DNA from: Arthrobacter sp. Soil762
GTDB lineage: Bacteria > Actinomycetota > Actinomycetes > Actinomycetales > Micrococcaceae
Direction of reading: 5' to 3'
NCBI RefSeq assembly: GCF_001428335.1
Contig: NZ_LMSG01000020.1
Coordinates: 202,078 to 266,077, forward strand
Length of the DNA stretch: 64,000 bases
Part shown: in pieces, positions 51,742-60,875 of the stretch
How the letters are laid out: every line of letters begins with the position of its first letter
Position numbering within the stretch: the stretch's first letter is position 1
Translations under genes and position numbers: made by a program
Notes under the pieces: model-generated
What the model saw: only the letters and a program-made list of their open reading frames with translations
Database searches by the model: none
What the model was told of the DNA's origin: nothing

Positions 51742-52326
51742 TCAGCCGGTGGCGCGGTGGTCCGCGAAATTCCTGCGGGGCTGCGCCGCGACACCGCGGG
51801 TCATTTTCTTGATCTGTTCAGGCCTGAGTCCTGTCAGCGATGCCAGCTCGAATTCGTCCAGAATCTGCTGCCTGCTGGCCTCGGCCAACAGGTGCAGGCG
51901 CTCCACTTCAACTGCTGCCTTCGAATCCTCCAAGGCGGTCAGTTCCCGCAGCAGTCGTGTGATCGCCCCGAGGTGCTCGGCCGCCGCCAGTCCTGTCGGC
52001 TGCAGATCGTCGAAGGCACGGCCGATCCGCCGCACCGCCAGGGCGGACAGGCGGGTGATCCGGACCAGGTCCGCGACGGGAGTACCGTCCCGGAGGGCCT
52101 GCGCCACCAGTTGGTTAAGGCTTGCCCCGAGAGACCGGATCCGGCTCGACCGGAAGCGGATGGCGCCCTGCTTGTCCGTGAGCAACCGGCTGAACTCCAC
52201 CCGTTGCTGGTCCGCCGCTTGCCGGCGTTGATCGCCCCGATAGCGGTAGCCTCCCCGGGCTGAGGATCGCCCCGGGCGCCGCAGTGTCCCGCCGTCCCTT
52301 GCCGTTGCAGGTTGGTGGCGGGCCAT
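51742..52326 (-). CDS. Hypothetical protein, possible DNA-binding
   Basis: Basic protein of 194 residues. The N-terminus is Arg-rich and disordered. The middle part is helical (SLNQLVAQALRDGTPVADLV, RITRLSALAVRRIGRAFDD). The C-terminus has an HTH-like ASLTGLRPEQIKKMTRG. The ATG at 52326 follows GGAGAGGAACCG. It converges on the ketosynthase gene. No family was recognised. Confidence 0.6.
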   Translation of the reverse strand: MARHQPATARDGGTLRRPGRSSARGGYRYRGDQRRQAADQQRVEFSRLLTDKQGAIRFRSSRIRSLGASLNQLVAQALRDGTPVADLVRITRLSALAVRRIGRAFDDLQPTGLAAAEHLGAITRLLRELTALEDSKAAVEVERLHLLAEASRQQILDEFELASLTGLRPEQIKKMTRGVAAQPRRNFADHRATG

Positions 52327-52541
52327 CGGTTCCTCTCCGTTGAACAGTACGCACAACGCTAGGCGCGTCCGCGGCTCCCGGGAAATACCTAAATCCGGTG
52401 CGGCAATAAGTGAATCGTGTGGGGTCGGGGCCATAAGGCTTCCTTATCCGTCCACGCAGAATACGTCTTATCCACAGCAGCCTGCAGTCCATAGGCTCGA
52501 AAGACACAAGTCCCCTCACTGATGAACCATTGGAAGAGAAC

Positions 52542-53750
52542 ATGTCTGAATTCGTGCCTGCATCGCGTGTTTCACGCATCAAATCGTCTCCAAGCGTGGC
52601 CGCTGCTGCCCGCGTCCGGGAGCTCAAAGCAGAGGGCCGCAGCATTCTTGACCTCACCGTGGGGGAGCCGGACTTCGATACGCCGGAGCACATCAAGGCC
52701 GCGGCCGTGCAGGCAATAGCCGCCGGCGAAACCAAGTACACCTCCGTGACCGGGACGCCGGCCCTGCAGAAGGCCATCCTTCAGACTCTGGAGCTGAACA
52801 CCGGCCTGCACTACTCTGCCAACGAAATAACCATCGGCGGCGGGGCCAAGCAGGTCATCTTTACCGCGTTCATGGCTTCCCTGGACGAAGGCGACGAGGT
52901 CATCATCCCCGCGCCGTACTGGGTTTCCTACCCGGACATGGTCCTGGCCAACGACGGCCGGCCCGTGATCGTCCCCTGCGGCGAGGACTCGGGGTTCAAA
53001 CTCACCCCCGACGCCCTGCGCGCTGCCATCACCGACCGGACCAAGTGGCTGATCCTGAACACCCCCTCCAACCCCACCGGGGCCGTCTACTCACGCACCG
53101 AACTGCGCGCGCTCGCGGACGTCCTGGCCGCCTTCCCCCACGTCCTTGTCCTGACCGACGAAATCTACGACCAGATCTACTTCGGTGCAGGCAAACTGAC
53201 AGGCCTCGTGGAAGCGGCTCCCGAACTGAAGGGCCGCGTCCTGGTGGTCAACGGCGTCTCCAAGGCGTACGCGATGACGGGCTGGCGGCTCGGCTACGGC
53301 GCGGGCCCGGCCGGCCTGATCGGTGCCATCAACAAGCTGCAGTCACAGATTTCGTCGTGCCCGTCGTCGGTCAGCCAGGCGGCGGCCGCGGCCGCGCTCA
53401 CGGGAGACCAGTCCTTCATCCGCACCAGCGGCGAGGTGTACCGCAGCCGCCGGGACGCCGCCGTCGCAGGCTTGAACGCGGTCTCCGGGCTGTCATGCTC
53501 GACGCCGGAGGGGGCCTTCTACGCCTACGTGAACTGCGGCGGGGTACTTGGGAAGACGACGCCGGACGGCAGCGTCATCCGAGATGACCAGGACTTTGTG
53601 CTCTACCTCCTCGACCAGGCGTCCGTCGCTGCCATTCCGGGCTCCGCCTATGGGCTCGGGCCGTACTTCCGGATCTCGTATGCGACCAGCCTGGCCGTCA
53701 TCGAAGAGGCTGTCGCCGCCATCGACAAAGCCGTCCAAGCCCTCAGCTGA
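52542..53750 (+). CDS. Class I aspartate-family aminotransferase
   Basis: PLP-dependent aminotransferase of 402 residues, fold type I. It opens with the aspartate aminotransferase Ib pattern (SRVSRIKSSPSVAAAARVRE, then LTVGEPDFDTPEHI). NTPSNPTGAVYS, TDEIYDQIYF and NGVSKAYAMTGWRLGYG (PLP lysine in SKAYAMTGWR) follow. The ATG at 52542 follows GGAAGAG by 3 bases. The next gene is an RraA-type aldolase 26 bases downstream, so the amino acid acted on is probably one whose oxo acid that aldolase cleaves, such as a 4-hydroxy glutamate derivative; this is inference. Confidence 0.9.
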   Translation: MSEFVPASRVSRIKSSPSVAAAARVRELKAEGRSILDLTVGEPDFDTPEHIKAAAVQAIAAGETKYTSVTGTPALQKAILQTLELNTGLHYSANEITIGGGAKQVIFTAFMASLDEGDEVIIPAPYWVSYPDMVLANDGRPVIVPCGEDSGFKLTPDALRAAITDRTKWLILNTPSNPTGAVYSRTELRALADVLAAFPHVLVLTDEIYDQIYFGAGKLTGLVEAAPELKGRVLVVNGVSKAYAMTGWRLGYGAGPAGLIGAINKLQSQISSCPSSVSQAAAAAALTGDQSFIRTSGEVYRSRRDAAVAGLNAVSGLSCSTPEGAFYAYVNCGGVLGKTTPDGSVIRDDQDFVLYLLDQASVAAIPGSAYGLGPYFRISYATSLAVIEEAVAAIDKAVQALS

Positions 53751-53776
53751 TCAATCCCCAAACCGAAGGACACAAC

Positions 53777-54457
53777 ATGATCCACGTCAAGACAAACGTT
53801 GACAGGCCGACGGCGGACGCCGTCCTCAGGCTGTCCAAGTTCTCCTCCGCGACCATCCACGAAGCCCAGGGCAGGAAGGGTGCGCTCAGCTCGAAGATCA
53901 AGCCGATTGACCGCAGCATGTCCTTCTGTGGACCCGCCACGACGGTCCGCTGCGCACCCCGCGACAACCTGATGCTGCAGGTTGCCATCCATTATGCGGA
54001 GCCGGGCGACGTTGTCCTGGTTGCCGCCGGCGAGTTCGAAGAGGCCGGGACGTTTGGCGACGTCCTGGGCAACGCCATGAAGGCCAAGGGCCTTGCAGCC
54101 ATGGTGACGGACTCAGGGGTCCGGGACACCCAGGACCTGATCGAACTGGGCCTGCCGGTGTTCTCCGGCAGCGTCAGCATCAAGGGAACGGTCAAGGAAA
54201 CCATCGGCCCCATCAATCACCCCATGGTTTTTGGCGACGAGATCATCTACCCCGGTGACATCCTGCGCGGCGATGCCGACGGCGTGGTTGTGGTGCGCAA
54301 GGACGAGATCGAGGAAGTCATCCGGCTGTCCCAGGAACGGGACGACGCCGAGCGCGAACTTATCGGCCTGTACAGGGCCGGCGGCACCACCATCGAGCTG
54401 TGCAACCTCACCGAGGTGCTCAAGGCCAAGGGCCTGCTGGTCGAAGACGCCAGCTGA
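53777..54457 (+). CDS. RraA-type aldolase (4-carboxy-4-hydroxy-2-oxoadipate / 4-hydroxy-4-methyl-2-oxoglutarate aldolase family)
   Basis: Class II pyruvate aldolase of 226 residues with the RraA-like fold. Visible residues: GDVVLVAAGEFEEAGTFGDVLG, AKGLAAMVTDSGVRDTQDL (the D-x-G-x-R-D substrate and metal motif), and PGDILRGDADGVVVV. Members split 4-hydroxy-2-oxo diacids into two oxo acids and often decarboxylate oxaloacetate. It is paired with the aminotransferase upstream. An insertion sequence begins 30 bases after its stop and may have separated it from downstream genes. Confidence 0.88.
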   Translation: MIHVKTNVDRPTADAVLRLSKFSSATIHEAQGRKGALSSKIKPIDRSMSFCGPATTVRCAPRDNLMLQVAIHYAEPGDVVLVAAGEFEEAGTFGDVLGNAMKAKGLAAMVTDSGVRDTQDLIELGLPVFSGSVSIKGTVKETIGPINHPMVFGDEIIYPGDILRGDADGVVVVRKDEIEEVIRLSQERDDAERELIGLYRAGGTTIELCNLTEVLKAKGLLVEDAS

Positions 54458-54479
54458 CGATGTGCGCAGGGTGTGCCGC

Positions 54480-54487
54480 GGCTTAGC
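54480..54487. repeat. Target site duplication, left copy
   Basis: GGCTTAGC directly outside the left end of the insertion sequence; an identical copy lies at the right end (55933-55940). Confidence 0.9.
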
Positions 54488-55932
54488 GGCTCTTCGCGAT
54501 TCATGGGGAAATGGATTCCTGATGAGTGTCATGCCGCCGTCCGGACGGCACTTCTCATGAGGATAACCGATTTGTAATTGCCGGGGTTGCGATAGCCGCG
54601 CGCGGTGCGTTTGATGTGCTTTATCCCGGTGTTGTTGGCCTCGACCTTCCCGGTGGTGGCGCCAGTGACAATGAGGACTTCTATCTCGTTCCACCACCGG
54701 CACACGGTCCGGTAGAGCTTGTTTGTCTCGGGCCGCGCGGCAGCCTCAACCAGGACTTTGAGGCCCTCTTTCGCGGCGGCTGCGTCGGCGAGGGAGTTCG
54801 TGCGGAGCAGTGCCCGCAGTTGTTCCTTGACCTTCCAGACCGCTTCGAGCTTGCCGGTCGGGTCGTCGGCGGCGAAGACCTCGGCCAGGCGGTGTGCCGC
54901 GTTCCCGGTGAGCGTGTCGCCGGCGCGCAAGAGCAGCATTCGGTGCGCCCAGGCCTTGTCCACGCCGCGACCGCGTCGGCCCTTGACCTGCTGGGACAGG
55001 TTCTGCCGGGCCTCGGTCATGGCCTGGTTGCCCAGGGAGACCAGATGGAAGTGATCGACCGCGACAGCGGTGCGAGGCAGCCACATCCTCAACGCTTTTC
55101 GGAAAGCAGCCGACGGGTCGATCGCGACGACCTGCACTCCCAGGCGCCAGTCCAGCGGGCGGGCGAAGAGCCAGTCTCCGACGCCCCTGTGGTCCCGGCC
55201 ATCGACGACGCCCAGGACCCGCCCGGTGTCCAGGTCAACGATGGTTGTCATCCACGGCTCATGCCTGATCCACGAGCTGGACCCGAGGTCGCGGAAGAAC
55301 CGCACGGACCGGAACCTGTGCTCATCAATGCCCAGCATCCGCGGACTTAGTTCATCGACATCAGGCAGCGTGAGCAGGCAGGCTTCATTCAACGCGGCAC
55401 GAACCATCCACCACGAGACCCCGAACGCCGCGGCGGTCTCCGAGACGGCCCGGCCGGAGCGGATGACAGCGTCAACGACGTGGTCACGGAGCCGGCCGGT
55501 GGAACGCGCACGGCGCGGGACCTGGGTAGTGGATTCAAAGAACGAGAGCCTTGCGCAGGCTCGTTCCTCGCAGTACCAGCGGTACTTGGACCAGAGGACC
55601 TCTACGGCCCCGGCAACGGGAATGTCCCTGATCCGCTGGAGACGCCGCTCTTTCCGCCGGGAAGCCACAACACCACAGGTCGGACAGCCCGGTGGCTGGT
55701 CAGTTTCGACAATGACCCGGCGCCGGCCGTCGGCCAGCACACTGGCAGAGATAACGTGGTAGTCGGGCAGGTTGAAGATGCTGGTGGCAGCGTCGGAGGC
55801 CACCCCGGTAGGCTCAGTCAAGGCTCGTGGTCCTGTTCCTGGTTGAATGCTAGACACACTCATCCCAGCAGGGCCACGGGCCCTTCTGTCATCTACGACA
55901 CGGAATCAATTCCCCACCAACCACGAAGAGCC
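54488..55932 (-). mobile_element. Intact ISL3-family insertion sequence (1445 bp)
   Basis: Bounded by imperfect inverted repeats of about 31 bases, starting GGCTCTTCGCGATTC at the left and, read inwards from the right, GGCTCTTCGTGGTTG. Both then share GTGGGGAA-like and GATTCC sequence. An exact 8-bp duplication flanks it, the usual size for ISL3 elements. It holds one full-length transposase gene. The intact state and perfect duplication point to a recent insertion. Confidence 0.92.
54529..55863 (-). CDS. ISL3-family transposase
   Basis: Transposase of 444 residues. The N-terminal zinc-ribbon-like part has GCPTCG and a later cysteine pair (YCEERAC). A helix-turn-helix follows (SETAAAFGVSWWMVRAALNE), then the DDE catalytic core with LGIDEHRF, VQVVAIDPSAAFRKAL and VAVDHFHLVSL, and near the end KVEANNTGIKHIKRTARGY with the last acidic residue. 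Full-length and uninterrupted, so probably active. Confidence 0.95.
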   Translation of the reverse strand: MSVSSIQPGTGPRALTEPTGVASDAATSIFNLPDYHVISASVLADGRRRVIVETDQPPGCPTCGVVASRRKERRLQRIRDIPVAGAVEVLWSKYRWYCEERACARLSFFESTTQVPRRARSTGRLRDHVVDAVIRSGRAVSETAAAFGVSWWMVRAALNEACLLTLPDVDELSPRMLGIDEHRFRSVRFFRDLGSSSWIRHEPWMTTIVDLDTGRVLGVVDGRDHRGVGDWLFARPLDWRLGVQVVAIDPSAAFRKALRMWLPRTAVAVDHFHLVSLGNQAMTEARQNLSQQVKGRRGRGVDKAWAHRMLLLRAGDTLTGNAAHRLAEVFAADDPTGKLEAVWKVKEQLRALLRTNSLADAAAAKEGLKVLVEAAARPETNKLYRTVCRWWNEIEVLIVTGATTGKVEANNTGIKHIKRTARGYRNPGNYKSVILMRSAVRTAA

Positions 55933-55940
55933 GGCTTAGC
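55933..55940. repeat. Target site duplication, right copy
   Basis: GGCTTAGC directly outside the right end of the insertion sequence, identical to 54480-54487. Confidence 0.9.
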
Positions 55941-55976
55941 GGCGGACCCTGCGCACCTGCATACATACTCAACGAG

Positions 55977-56008
55977 AAGAGTCCATGTCCGGCCGGACAT
56001 GGACTCTT
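55977..56008. terminator. 32-bp perfect palindrome, probable terminator
   Basis: AAGAGTCCATGTCCGG is followed immediately by its exact complement, giving a 16-bp arm palindrome. It probably terminated the aminotransferase-aldolase transcript before the IS arrived, and the frame at 56063 in the other direction. Two 21-bp direct repeats follow. Confidence 0.6.
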
Positions 56009-56049
56009 GTGCTGAAGCGTTCTTTGGCTGTGCTGAAGCGTGCTTTGGC
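56008..56049 (+). repeat. 21-bp tandem repeat, two copies
   Basis: TGTGCTGAAGCGTTCTTTGGC (56008-56028) is one base different from 56029-56049, which has a G in place of a T in the second half. No function is evident. Confidence 0.8.
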
Positions 56050-56062
56050 GAACCGGCCGATT

Positions 56063-56470
56063 TCAGCCAACCAGCGAGTGGGACCTGGAAACGGAAAGCT
56101 GTGGTCCGGGCAGGGGATAGGCGGCCGGACCGGTGGCAGTCTCGTCCAGGAGCCAGAGCGTCGCCCCCGACGCGCCCCTGGGCATGATGCTGCCTTCAAA
56201 CACAAACACGGCCTGACCGGGCTGTCCTTCGGGAAGCCAGAACCCGTTCGCGGGGCAGTGGGATCCGGTTCTCGCCGCCAAGCGGCTCCCGCTCGAAGGG
56301 ACCCGGTGCGCACTGCTGATCTTTTTCACGATGTGCTCCCAATCAACTAATTCCACTGAAGAAATGATTGCCGGTTCATCCGGCATTTCATATTTCAAGA
56401 TTAGTTTCACGGAAGCGCGTTTACTAAGACCAAATCCACGTGCCCTGATAAGGAAAAGCTTTGGATCCAA
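56063..56470 (-). CDS. Hypothetical protein, 135 residues
   Basis: Frame starting with TTG, with AAGG about 6 bases upstream. The first 50 residues are mixed hydrophobic and basic (LFLIRARGFGLSKRASVKLI). A compact beta-rich domain with ARTGSHCPANGFWLPEGQPG and GQAVFVFEGSIMPRGASGAT follows. This pattern (G-x-x-CP then a W and a loop before the acidic end) resembles small beta domains seen in uncharacterised secretion- or immunity-linked proteins. It follows the LysR gene on the same strand with a 2-base gap, so co-transcription is possible. Confidence 0.45.
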   Translation of the reverse strand: MDPKLFLIRARGFGLSKRASVKLILKYEMPDEPAIISSVELVDWEHIVKKISSAHRVPSSGSRLAARTGSHCPANGFWLPEGQPGQAVFVFEGSIMPRGASGATLWLLDETATGPAAYPLPGPQLSVSRSHSLVG

Positions 56471-56472
56471 AG

Positions 56473-57390
56473 CTACCTTGTGTATTTAGCGCTCAGCATC
56501 TCCTGGAGCATTTCCTTCAACACCATCAGGACGGCCGATGCCGCCTCTGACAGTGGTTCGTGATCCGGTGTGCAGAGTGCTATTTTGCACTGCAGCCCGG
56601 GATCAACAATCCGCAGGACCCGGAAGTCTTCCTCGTGGAAAAGTGCGTCGGCTGCTGACTTCGGCAAGATGGTGGCGCCCATGTCCGCCCGCAGGAGCCG
56701 GGTCAGGGAAGGCACGGATTCCACCTCGCCCACCAAGCGAAGGCTGAGTCCCTTGTCCCGCATGCCGGACTCTACAATCTGACGCAGGGTGTGGTTCTGC
56801 TCGGGAAGGAACAGGCCGAATTCCGCTGCCTCCTCGAGGGTGATCTCGCCCGACTTGGCTGCCGCTTTGTTCTTGCCGTTCACCACCAGGTGAAGATCCT
56901 CCACGATCATGGTGGTGAACTGCACGCCGCGGATGGGCCCAGGCTCGTAGATCAGGGCCATGTCCAGCCTGCCGTTCTTAATGGCTTCGCTCAGTACACC
57001 GCCGTAGATCTCCGTCAGGTGGAGCACGATGTCCGGGTAGCGCCGCGCTACTTCACTGATAATGCGCGGCGTGAGGCTCGAAGCCATGCTGTACGGTGCG
57101 ATCGCTATCGACACGCGGCCGGCAGGGGCGGCCCCCGAACTCGCCACATCCTGGCGGGCCTGCTCGACCAGCCGAAGGATGGTCTGAGCGTGCCGGTAGA
57201 GCGTGTGGCCGGCGGCTGTGGGCTGCACGCCCTGCTTACTGCGGATGAGCAACCGCTGCTTCAGTTCGGTTTCCAGCGCGGAGACCTGCTGGCTCAGGGC
57301 GGGCTGGGCCACGTGCAGGGCTGCGGCAGCCTTCGTGATGCTCCCTGAGTCAACAATCTTCACGAAGTAGGCGAGTTTTCGAGTGTCCAT
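56473..57390 (-). CDS. LysR-family transcriptional regulator
   Basis: Regulator of 305 residues with the LysR helix-turn-helix (KLAYFVKIVDSGSITKAAAA, LHVAQPALSQQVSALE, residues about 5-40) and an inducer-binding domain resembling the Nac/Cbl group (GRVSIAIAPYSMASSLTPRI; LVVNGKNKAAAKSG). The frame is open from 57495, but the ATG at 57390 gives the normal LysR N-terminus. It is divergent from the ABC transporter and pxpABC genes, the classic arrangement for a LysR activator of a catabolic operon. Confidence 0.92.
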   Translation of the reverse strand: MDTRKLAYFVKIVDSGSITKAAAALHVAQPALSQQVSALETELKQRLLIRSKQGVQPTAAGHTLYRHAQTILRLVEQARQDVASSGAAPAGRVSIAIAPYSMASSLTPRIISEVARRYPDIVLHLTEIYGGVLSEAIKNGRLDMALIYEPGPIRGVQFTTMIVEDLHLVVNGKNKAAAKSGEITLEEAAEFGLFLPEQNHTLRQIVESGMRDKGLSLRLVGEVESVPSLTRLLRADMGATILPKSAADALFHEEDFRVLRIVDPGLQCKIALCTPDHEPLSEAASAVLMVLKEMLQEMLSAKYTR

Positions 57391-57706
57391 ACCGGCGTTT
57401 CTTTCGTCTGCGGCGCCCTGAAGCCCCGACGGGTCATATCCGGATTTTATGGAGGGATACGCAATAGGTCTTTGTGTGATCCACATCTCGGACACTAGGT
57501 TGATCTTCAGAACACAATTTCTGTGACAAGCAGATTATACCTCTCCATCCATAAGCGGTGATGATGCCCCTATATGGCTTTTGCATAATCACTCCGTTTA
57601 CAGAAAGCGTCGCTTTCTTTTACGTCCCCGAAATATACGCTCCATACCTTTTAGAAGCATCCTCCAGAATCCGACGGATTCCCTCCTGACTAAGGAAGAG
57701 ACTCAA

Positions 57707-58795
57707 ATGAGAGTTATCACTAAAGGCAAAATCGCATTAGCTGCCGCCGCGACAGCCGCAGCCCTGGTGCTGACCGGCTGCGGGGGCAGCGCAGGGTCCA
57801 GCACTGGCGGAGACTCCAGCGCCACGTCGGGCGAGCTGAACCTGATTGCCTATTCCGGTGTCTGGCAGGACCAGTACACGGCTGCCGTGATCGAACCGTT
57901 CAAGGCCAAATACCCGAACATCAAGATCAACTACTCCTCCAAGCGCTCCTCCGCCGAAATGCTGAGCGCACTCCAGGGCCAGAAGAACAATCCGGCCACT
58001 GACGTGGCCATCATGGACAACTCCGTATCCACCACGGGCAACACCCAGGGACTCTTCGACAAGATCGACGCCGCCGCGGTGCCCAACCTGGCGAACGTAC
58101 CTGAACAGTTCAAGAACAAGGGCGGATTCGGTCCGGTAGTTATGCTGGATGCGGTTGGCCTGCTCTATGACACGGCAACTTTCCCCAAGGCGCCTGAGAG
58201 CTGGGATGTGCTCTGGGATCCGGCTTACGCAGGCAAGATCAACGTCAACGCTCCGCCGTCGCTGCTGGGTCTGTCCCTGACCGCGATCACGTCCAAGATG
58301 GAGGGCGAGGACTACACCCAGAGCATCGACAAGGCGGTTGCCCGCCTTAAGGAGATGGCCCCGGGCGTCCAGACGTTCGCCCCCAACCCGGACGAATACC
58401 AGAACGTGATCACCGGCCAGACGGTACTGGGACTGGGACAGAACGCCCGCGGCCAGTTCTACAGCGATCAGAGCAACAAGAAGATGGGTGTGACCTTCCC
58501 CAAGGAGGGCACCGTCTATCAGATCAACACCGTCAACATCGTCAAGGATGCGCCCAACAAGGCTGCCGCCCAGACGTTCGTTGACTATGCGCTCTCTGCC
58601 GAAGCGCAGACCGCCTTCGCCAAGGCTCTCTTCTACGCCCCGTCGGTGACCAACGCCGACCTGCCGGCGGACGTCAAGGACCGCGTGGTTCCCACCGACG
58701 GCTCCCTGAACATCGTCCCCCTCGATGTTGAGTTCCTGTCCTCCGCCCGGGACAAGTGGACTGACACCTGGAAGCGCCAAATCATCACCAAGTAG
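57707..58795 (+). CDS. ABC transporter substrate-binding lipoprotein (PotD/iron-type family)
   Basis: Binding lipoprotein of 362 residues. The signal peptide ends in VLTGC (cysteine about residue 24). The mature protein has the PotD-like opening ELNLIAYSGVWQDQYTAAVI and a PESWDVLWDPAYAGKI-like hinge segment of this family. The ATG at 57707 gives a proper signal peptide; the frame is open 42 codons further up. With the ATPase and two permeases it forms a polyamine/opine/ferric-type importer. Given the pxp genes downstream, a 5-oxoproline-like ligand is inferred. Confidence 0.88.
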   Translation: MRVITKGKIALAAAATAAALVLTGCGGSAGSSTGGDSSATSGELNLIAYSGVWQDQYTAAVIEPFKAKYPNIKINYSSKRSSAEMLSALQGQKNNPATDVAIMDNSVSTTGNTQGLFDKIDAAAVPNLANVPEQFKNKGGFGPVVMLDAVGLLYDTATFPKAPESWDVLWDPAYAGKINVNAPPSLLGLSLTAITSKMEGEDYTQSIDKAVARLKEMAPGVQTFAPNPDEYQNVITGQTVLGLGQNARGQFYSDQSNKKMGVTFPKEGTVYQINTVNIVKDAPNKAAAQTFVDYALSAEAQTAFAKALFYAPSVTNADLPADVKDRVVPTDGSLNIVPLDVEFLSSARDKWTDTWKRQIITK

Positions 58796-58843
58796 CCGTC
58801 CCCACGGTGCCCCTCCCCCACCTGCTTCAGGAGAACTGAAATC

Positions 58844-59956
58844 GTGACTGAATCAAAACTGTCGATCGTGGATCTGACCAAGAGATACGCAGCCGGTCTT
58901 GACCCGGCCGTCGACCGCCTGAACATGGAGGTGGAGGAGGGGCACCTGGTGGCGCTCCTCGGCCCGTCAGGCTGCGGCAAAACCACCACCTTGCGGATGG
59001 TGGCCGGCCTGATGGACCCCACCGCCGGTTCCATCGTGGTGGATGGCAAGGAAATCACCCACACCCCTGTGAACAAGCGCGGCATGGGCATGGTCTTCCA
59101 GTCCTACGCCCTCTTTCCGCACATGAACGTGGAACAGAACGTGGCCTTCGGGCTGCAGATGCGCCAGACCTCAAAGTCCGAGCAGAAACGCCGGGTGGCC
59201 GGGGCGCTGGACATGGTCCAGCTCGGCCACCTGTCCAAGCGGCAGGTCAAGGAACTGTCCGGCGGGCAGCAGCAGCGCATCGCCCTGGCGCGCGCCCTCG
59301 TCGTGGAGCCCACGCTCCTGCTCCTCGACGAGCCCCTGTCCAACCTTGACGCCAAGCTCCGCGAGACGATGCGGACCGAGATCCGCTCCATCCAGCAGCG
59401 GACCCGGGCCACCACGCTGTTCGTGACGCACGACCAGGACGAAGCGCTGGACATGGCCGACCGCATCGCGGTGATGAACGGCGGCCTGATCGAACAGTTC
59501 GGGTCGCCCACCGACGTCTACGAACGGCCGCGGACGCGGTTCGTGGCGAACTTCATCGGCCAGGCGAACTTCCTCAACGCCCGGGTCCTTTCCGAGACGG
59601 GTTCCGCAGCCAAGGGCGAAACCCACTACCGGGTCTCAATCGACGGGCTCGGCCAGTTCGGTGCGGTGGGCGCGCCCGGCCTGACCGGATCCACGCATGA
59701 ACTCGTCATCCGCCCCCACCGGCTCAGGGTGTCCCTGCAGCCGGCCGGGACCGAAACCATTGCGGGCGTCATCGAACGGGTCAACTACACCGGCGATGCA
59801 CTCTCCGTAGCTGTCAAGGCGGGCGACCGCGTCCTGCAGGCCCAGATGCCCACGTCCAGCGGCGACCTGCCCCGTGCCGGCGATGCAGCCTATCTTTCGT
59901 GGAACGAGCAGGATGCCTACCTGCTGCCCACCCCAGTGAAAGAGCCGGCAGCGTGA
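58844..59956 (+). CDS. ABC transporter ATPase (PotA-like)
   Basis: ATPase of 370 residues. Walker A GPSGCGKTTTLR (about residue 43), Q-loop MVFQSYALFPHMNV, signature LSGGQQQRIALAR, Walker B LLLLDEPLSNLD and the switch histidine in VTHDQDEALDMADR. A TOBE domain occupies the last 100 residues (VIRPHRLRVSL), as in PotA. An AGGAG lies before the GTG start. Its stop overlaps the next gene. Confidence 0.94.
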   Translation: MTESKLSIVDLTKRYAAGLDPAVDRLNMEVEEGHLVALLGPSGCGKTTTLRMVAGLMDPTAGSIVVDGKEITHTPVNKRGMGMVFQSYALFPHMNVEQNVAFGLQMRQTSKSEQKRRVAGALDMVQLGHLSKRQVKELSGGQQQRIALARALVVEPTLLLLDEPLSNLDAKLRETMRTEIRSIQQRTRATTLFVTHDQDEALDMADRIAVMNGGLIEQFGSPTDVYERPRTRFVANFIGQANFLNARVLSETGSAAKGETHYRVSIDGLGQFGAVGAPGLTGSTHELVIRPHRLRVSLQPAGTETIAGVIERVNYTGDALSVAVKAGDRVLQAQMPTSSGDLPRAGDAAYLSWNEQDAYLLPTPVKEPAA

Positions 59957-60873
59957 CCGTCACCCAGACCGAGGCCCCCGCTGCCCGCCGGGCCGGCGCG
60001 GCTGAAGGCGAGCTGGAAAAGTCCACAGGACGCCGCAACCGGCGGACCTATCTCGCCCTCCTGATACCAGGCGTCCTCGGACTCGTGGTCAGCTTTGTTT
60101 TCCCGCTGGCCTACATGGTCCGGATGTCCTTCAACAAGGGTGCGCCGGACGGTGTCATAGAGGAAACCTTCACGCTGGACACGTATATCCAGCCGCTGAC
60201 CGATCCGTACTACTGGCGGGTCACGCTGGACACCTTCCAGATGGGTGTCACCGTGGGACTGCTCTGCGTCCTGGTGTCCTACCCGGTGGCCCTCTTCCTC
60301 GCCCGGAGCACCAGCAAATACCGCGGGCTGCTCATCGCCGTCGCCATCGCACCCCTGCTGACCTCGGCGGTTGTGCGGACCTACGGGTGGATGGTCATCC
60401 TGGGCACCAACGGCCTGGTCAACTCCACGCTGAACGAAATGGGCCTGATCGATACGCCGCTCAAGCTGACCAACAATATGACCGGCGTAACCATCGGCCT
60501 GGTGGAGATCTTTATGCCCTATGCAATCCTCGCGATGATCTCGGGCTTTGGGCGCCTCAGCCCGCAGCTGGAAGAAGCCGCCGGATCGTTGGGCGCCAGC
60601 AAGCTGCAGGTTTTCACCCGGGTGACTCTGCCGTTGAGCCTGCCCGGCATCCTCACGGCGTTCCTGCTGGTTTTTGTGTTGTCGATCAGCACGTTCATCA
60701 CCCCGCGCCTCCTCGGCGGCGGCAGTGTCCAGGTGCTCGCCACGGAAATCTACGATCAGACCACCGGACTGCTCAACTGGCCGTTCGCGGCAGCACTCTC
60801 CGTCATCCTGCTGGTCCTGTTCGGCCTGATCATCGCCGTGTACCAGCGCCTTACCAAAAAGATCGGAGGCTAG
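59953..60873 (+). CDS. ABC transporter permease (PotB-like)
   Basis: Permease of 306 residues with six membrane segments (first about residues 31-53). The EAA-loop is LEEAAGSLGASKLQVFTRVTLPLSLPGIL, where E-A-A-x3-G meets the ATPase. The GTG at 59953 overlaps the ATPase stop by 4 bases and is preferred to the longer frame from 59899. It forms the channel with the next permease. Confidence 0.92.
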   Translation: MTVTQTEAPAARRAGAAEGELEKSTGRRNRRTYLALLIPGVLGLVVSFVFPLAYMVRMSFNKGAPDGVIEETFTLDTYIQPLTDPYYWRVTLDTFQMGVTVGLLCVLVSYPVALFLARSTSKYRGLLIAVAIAPLLTSAVVRTYGWMVILGTNGLVNSTLNEMGLIDTPLKLTNNMTGVTIGLVEIFMPYAILAMISGFGRLSPQLEEAAGSLGASKLQVFTRVTLPLSLPGILTAFLLVFVLSISTFITPRLLGGGSVQVLATEIYDQTTGLLNWPFAAALSVILLVLFGLIIAVYQRLTKKIGG

Positions 60874-60875
60874 CC

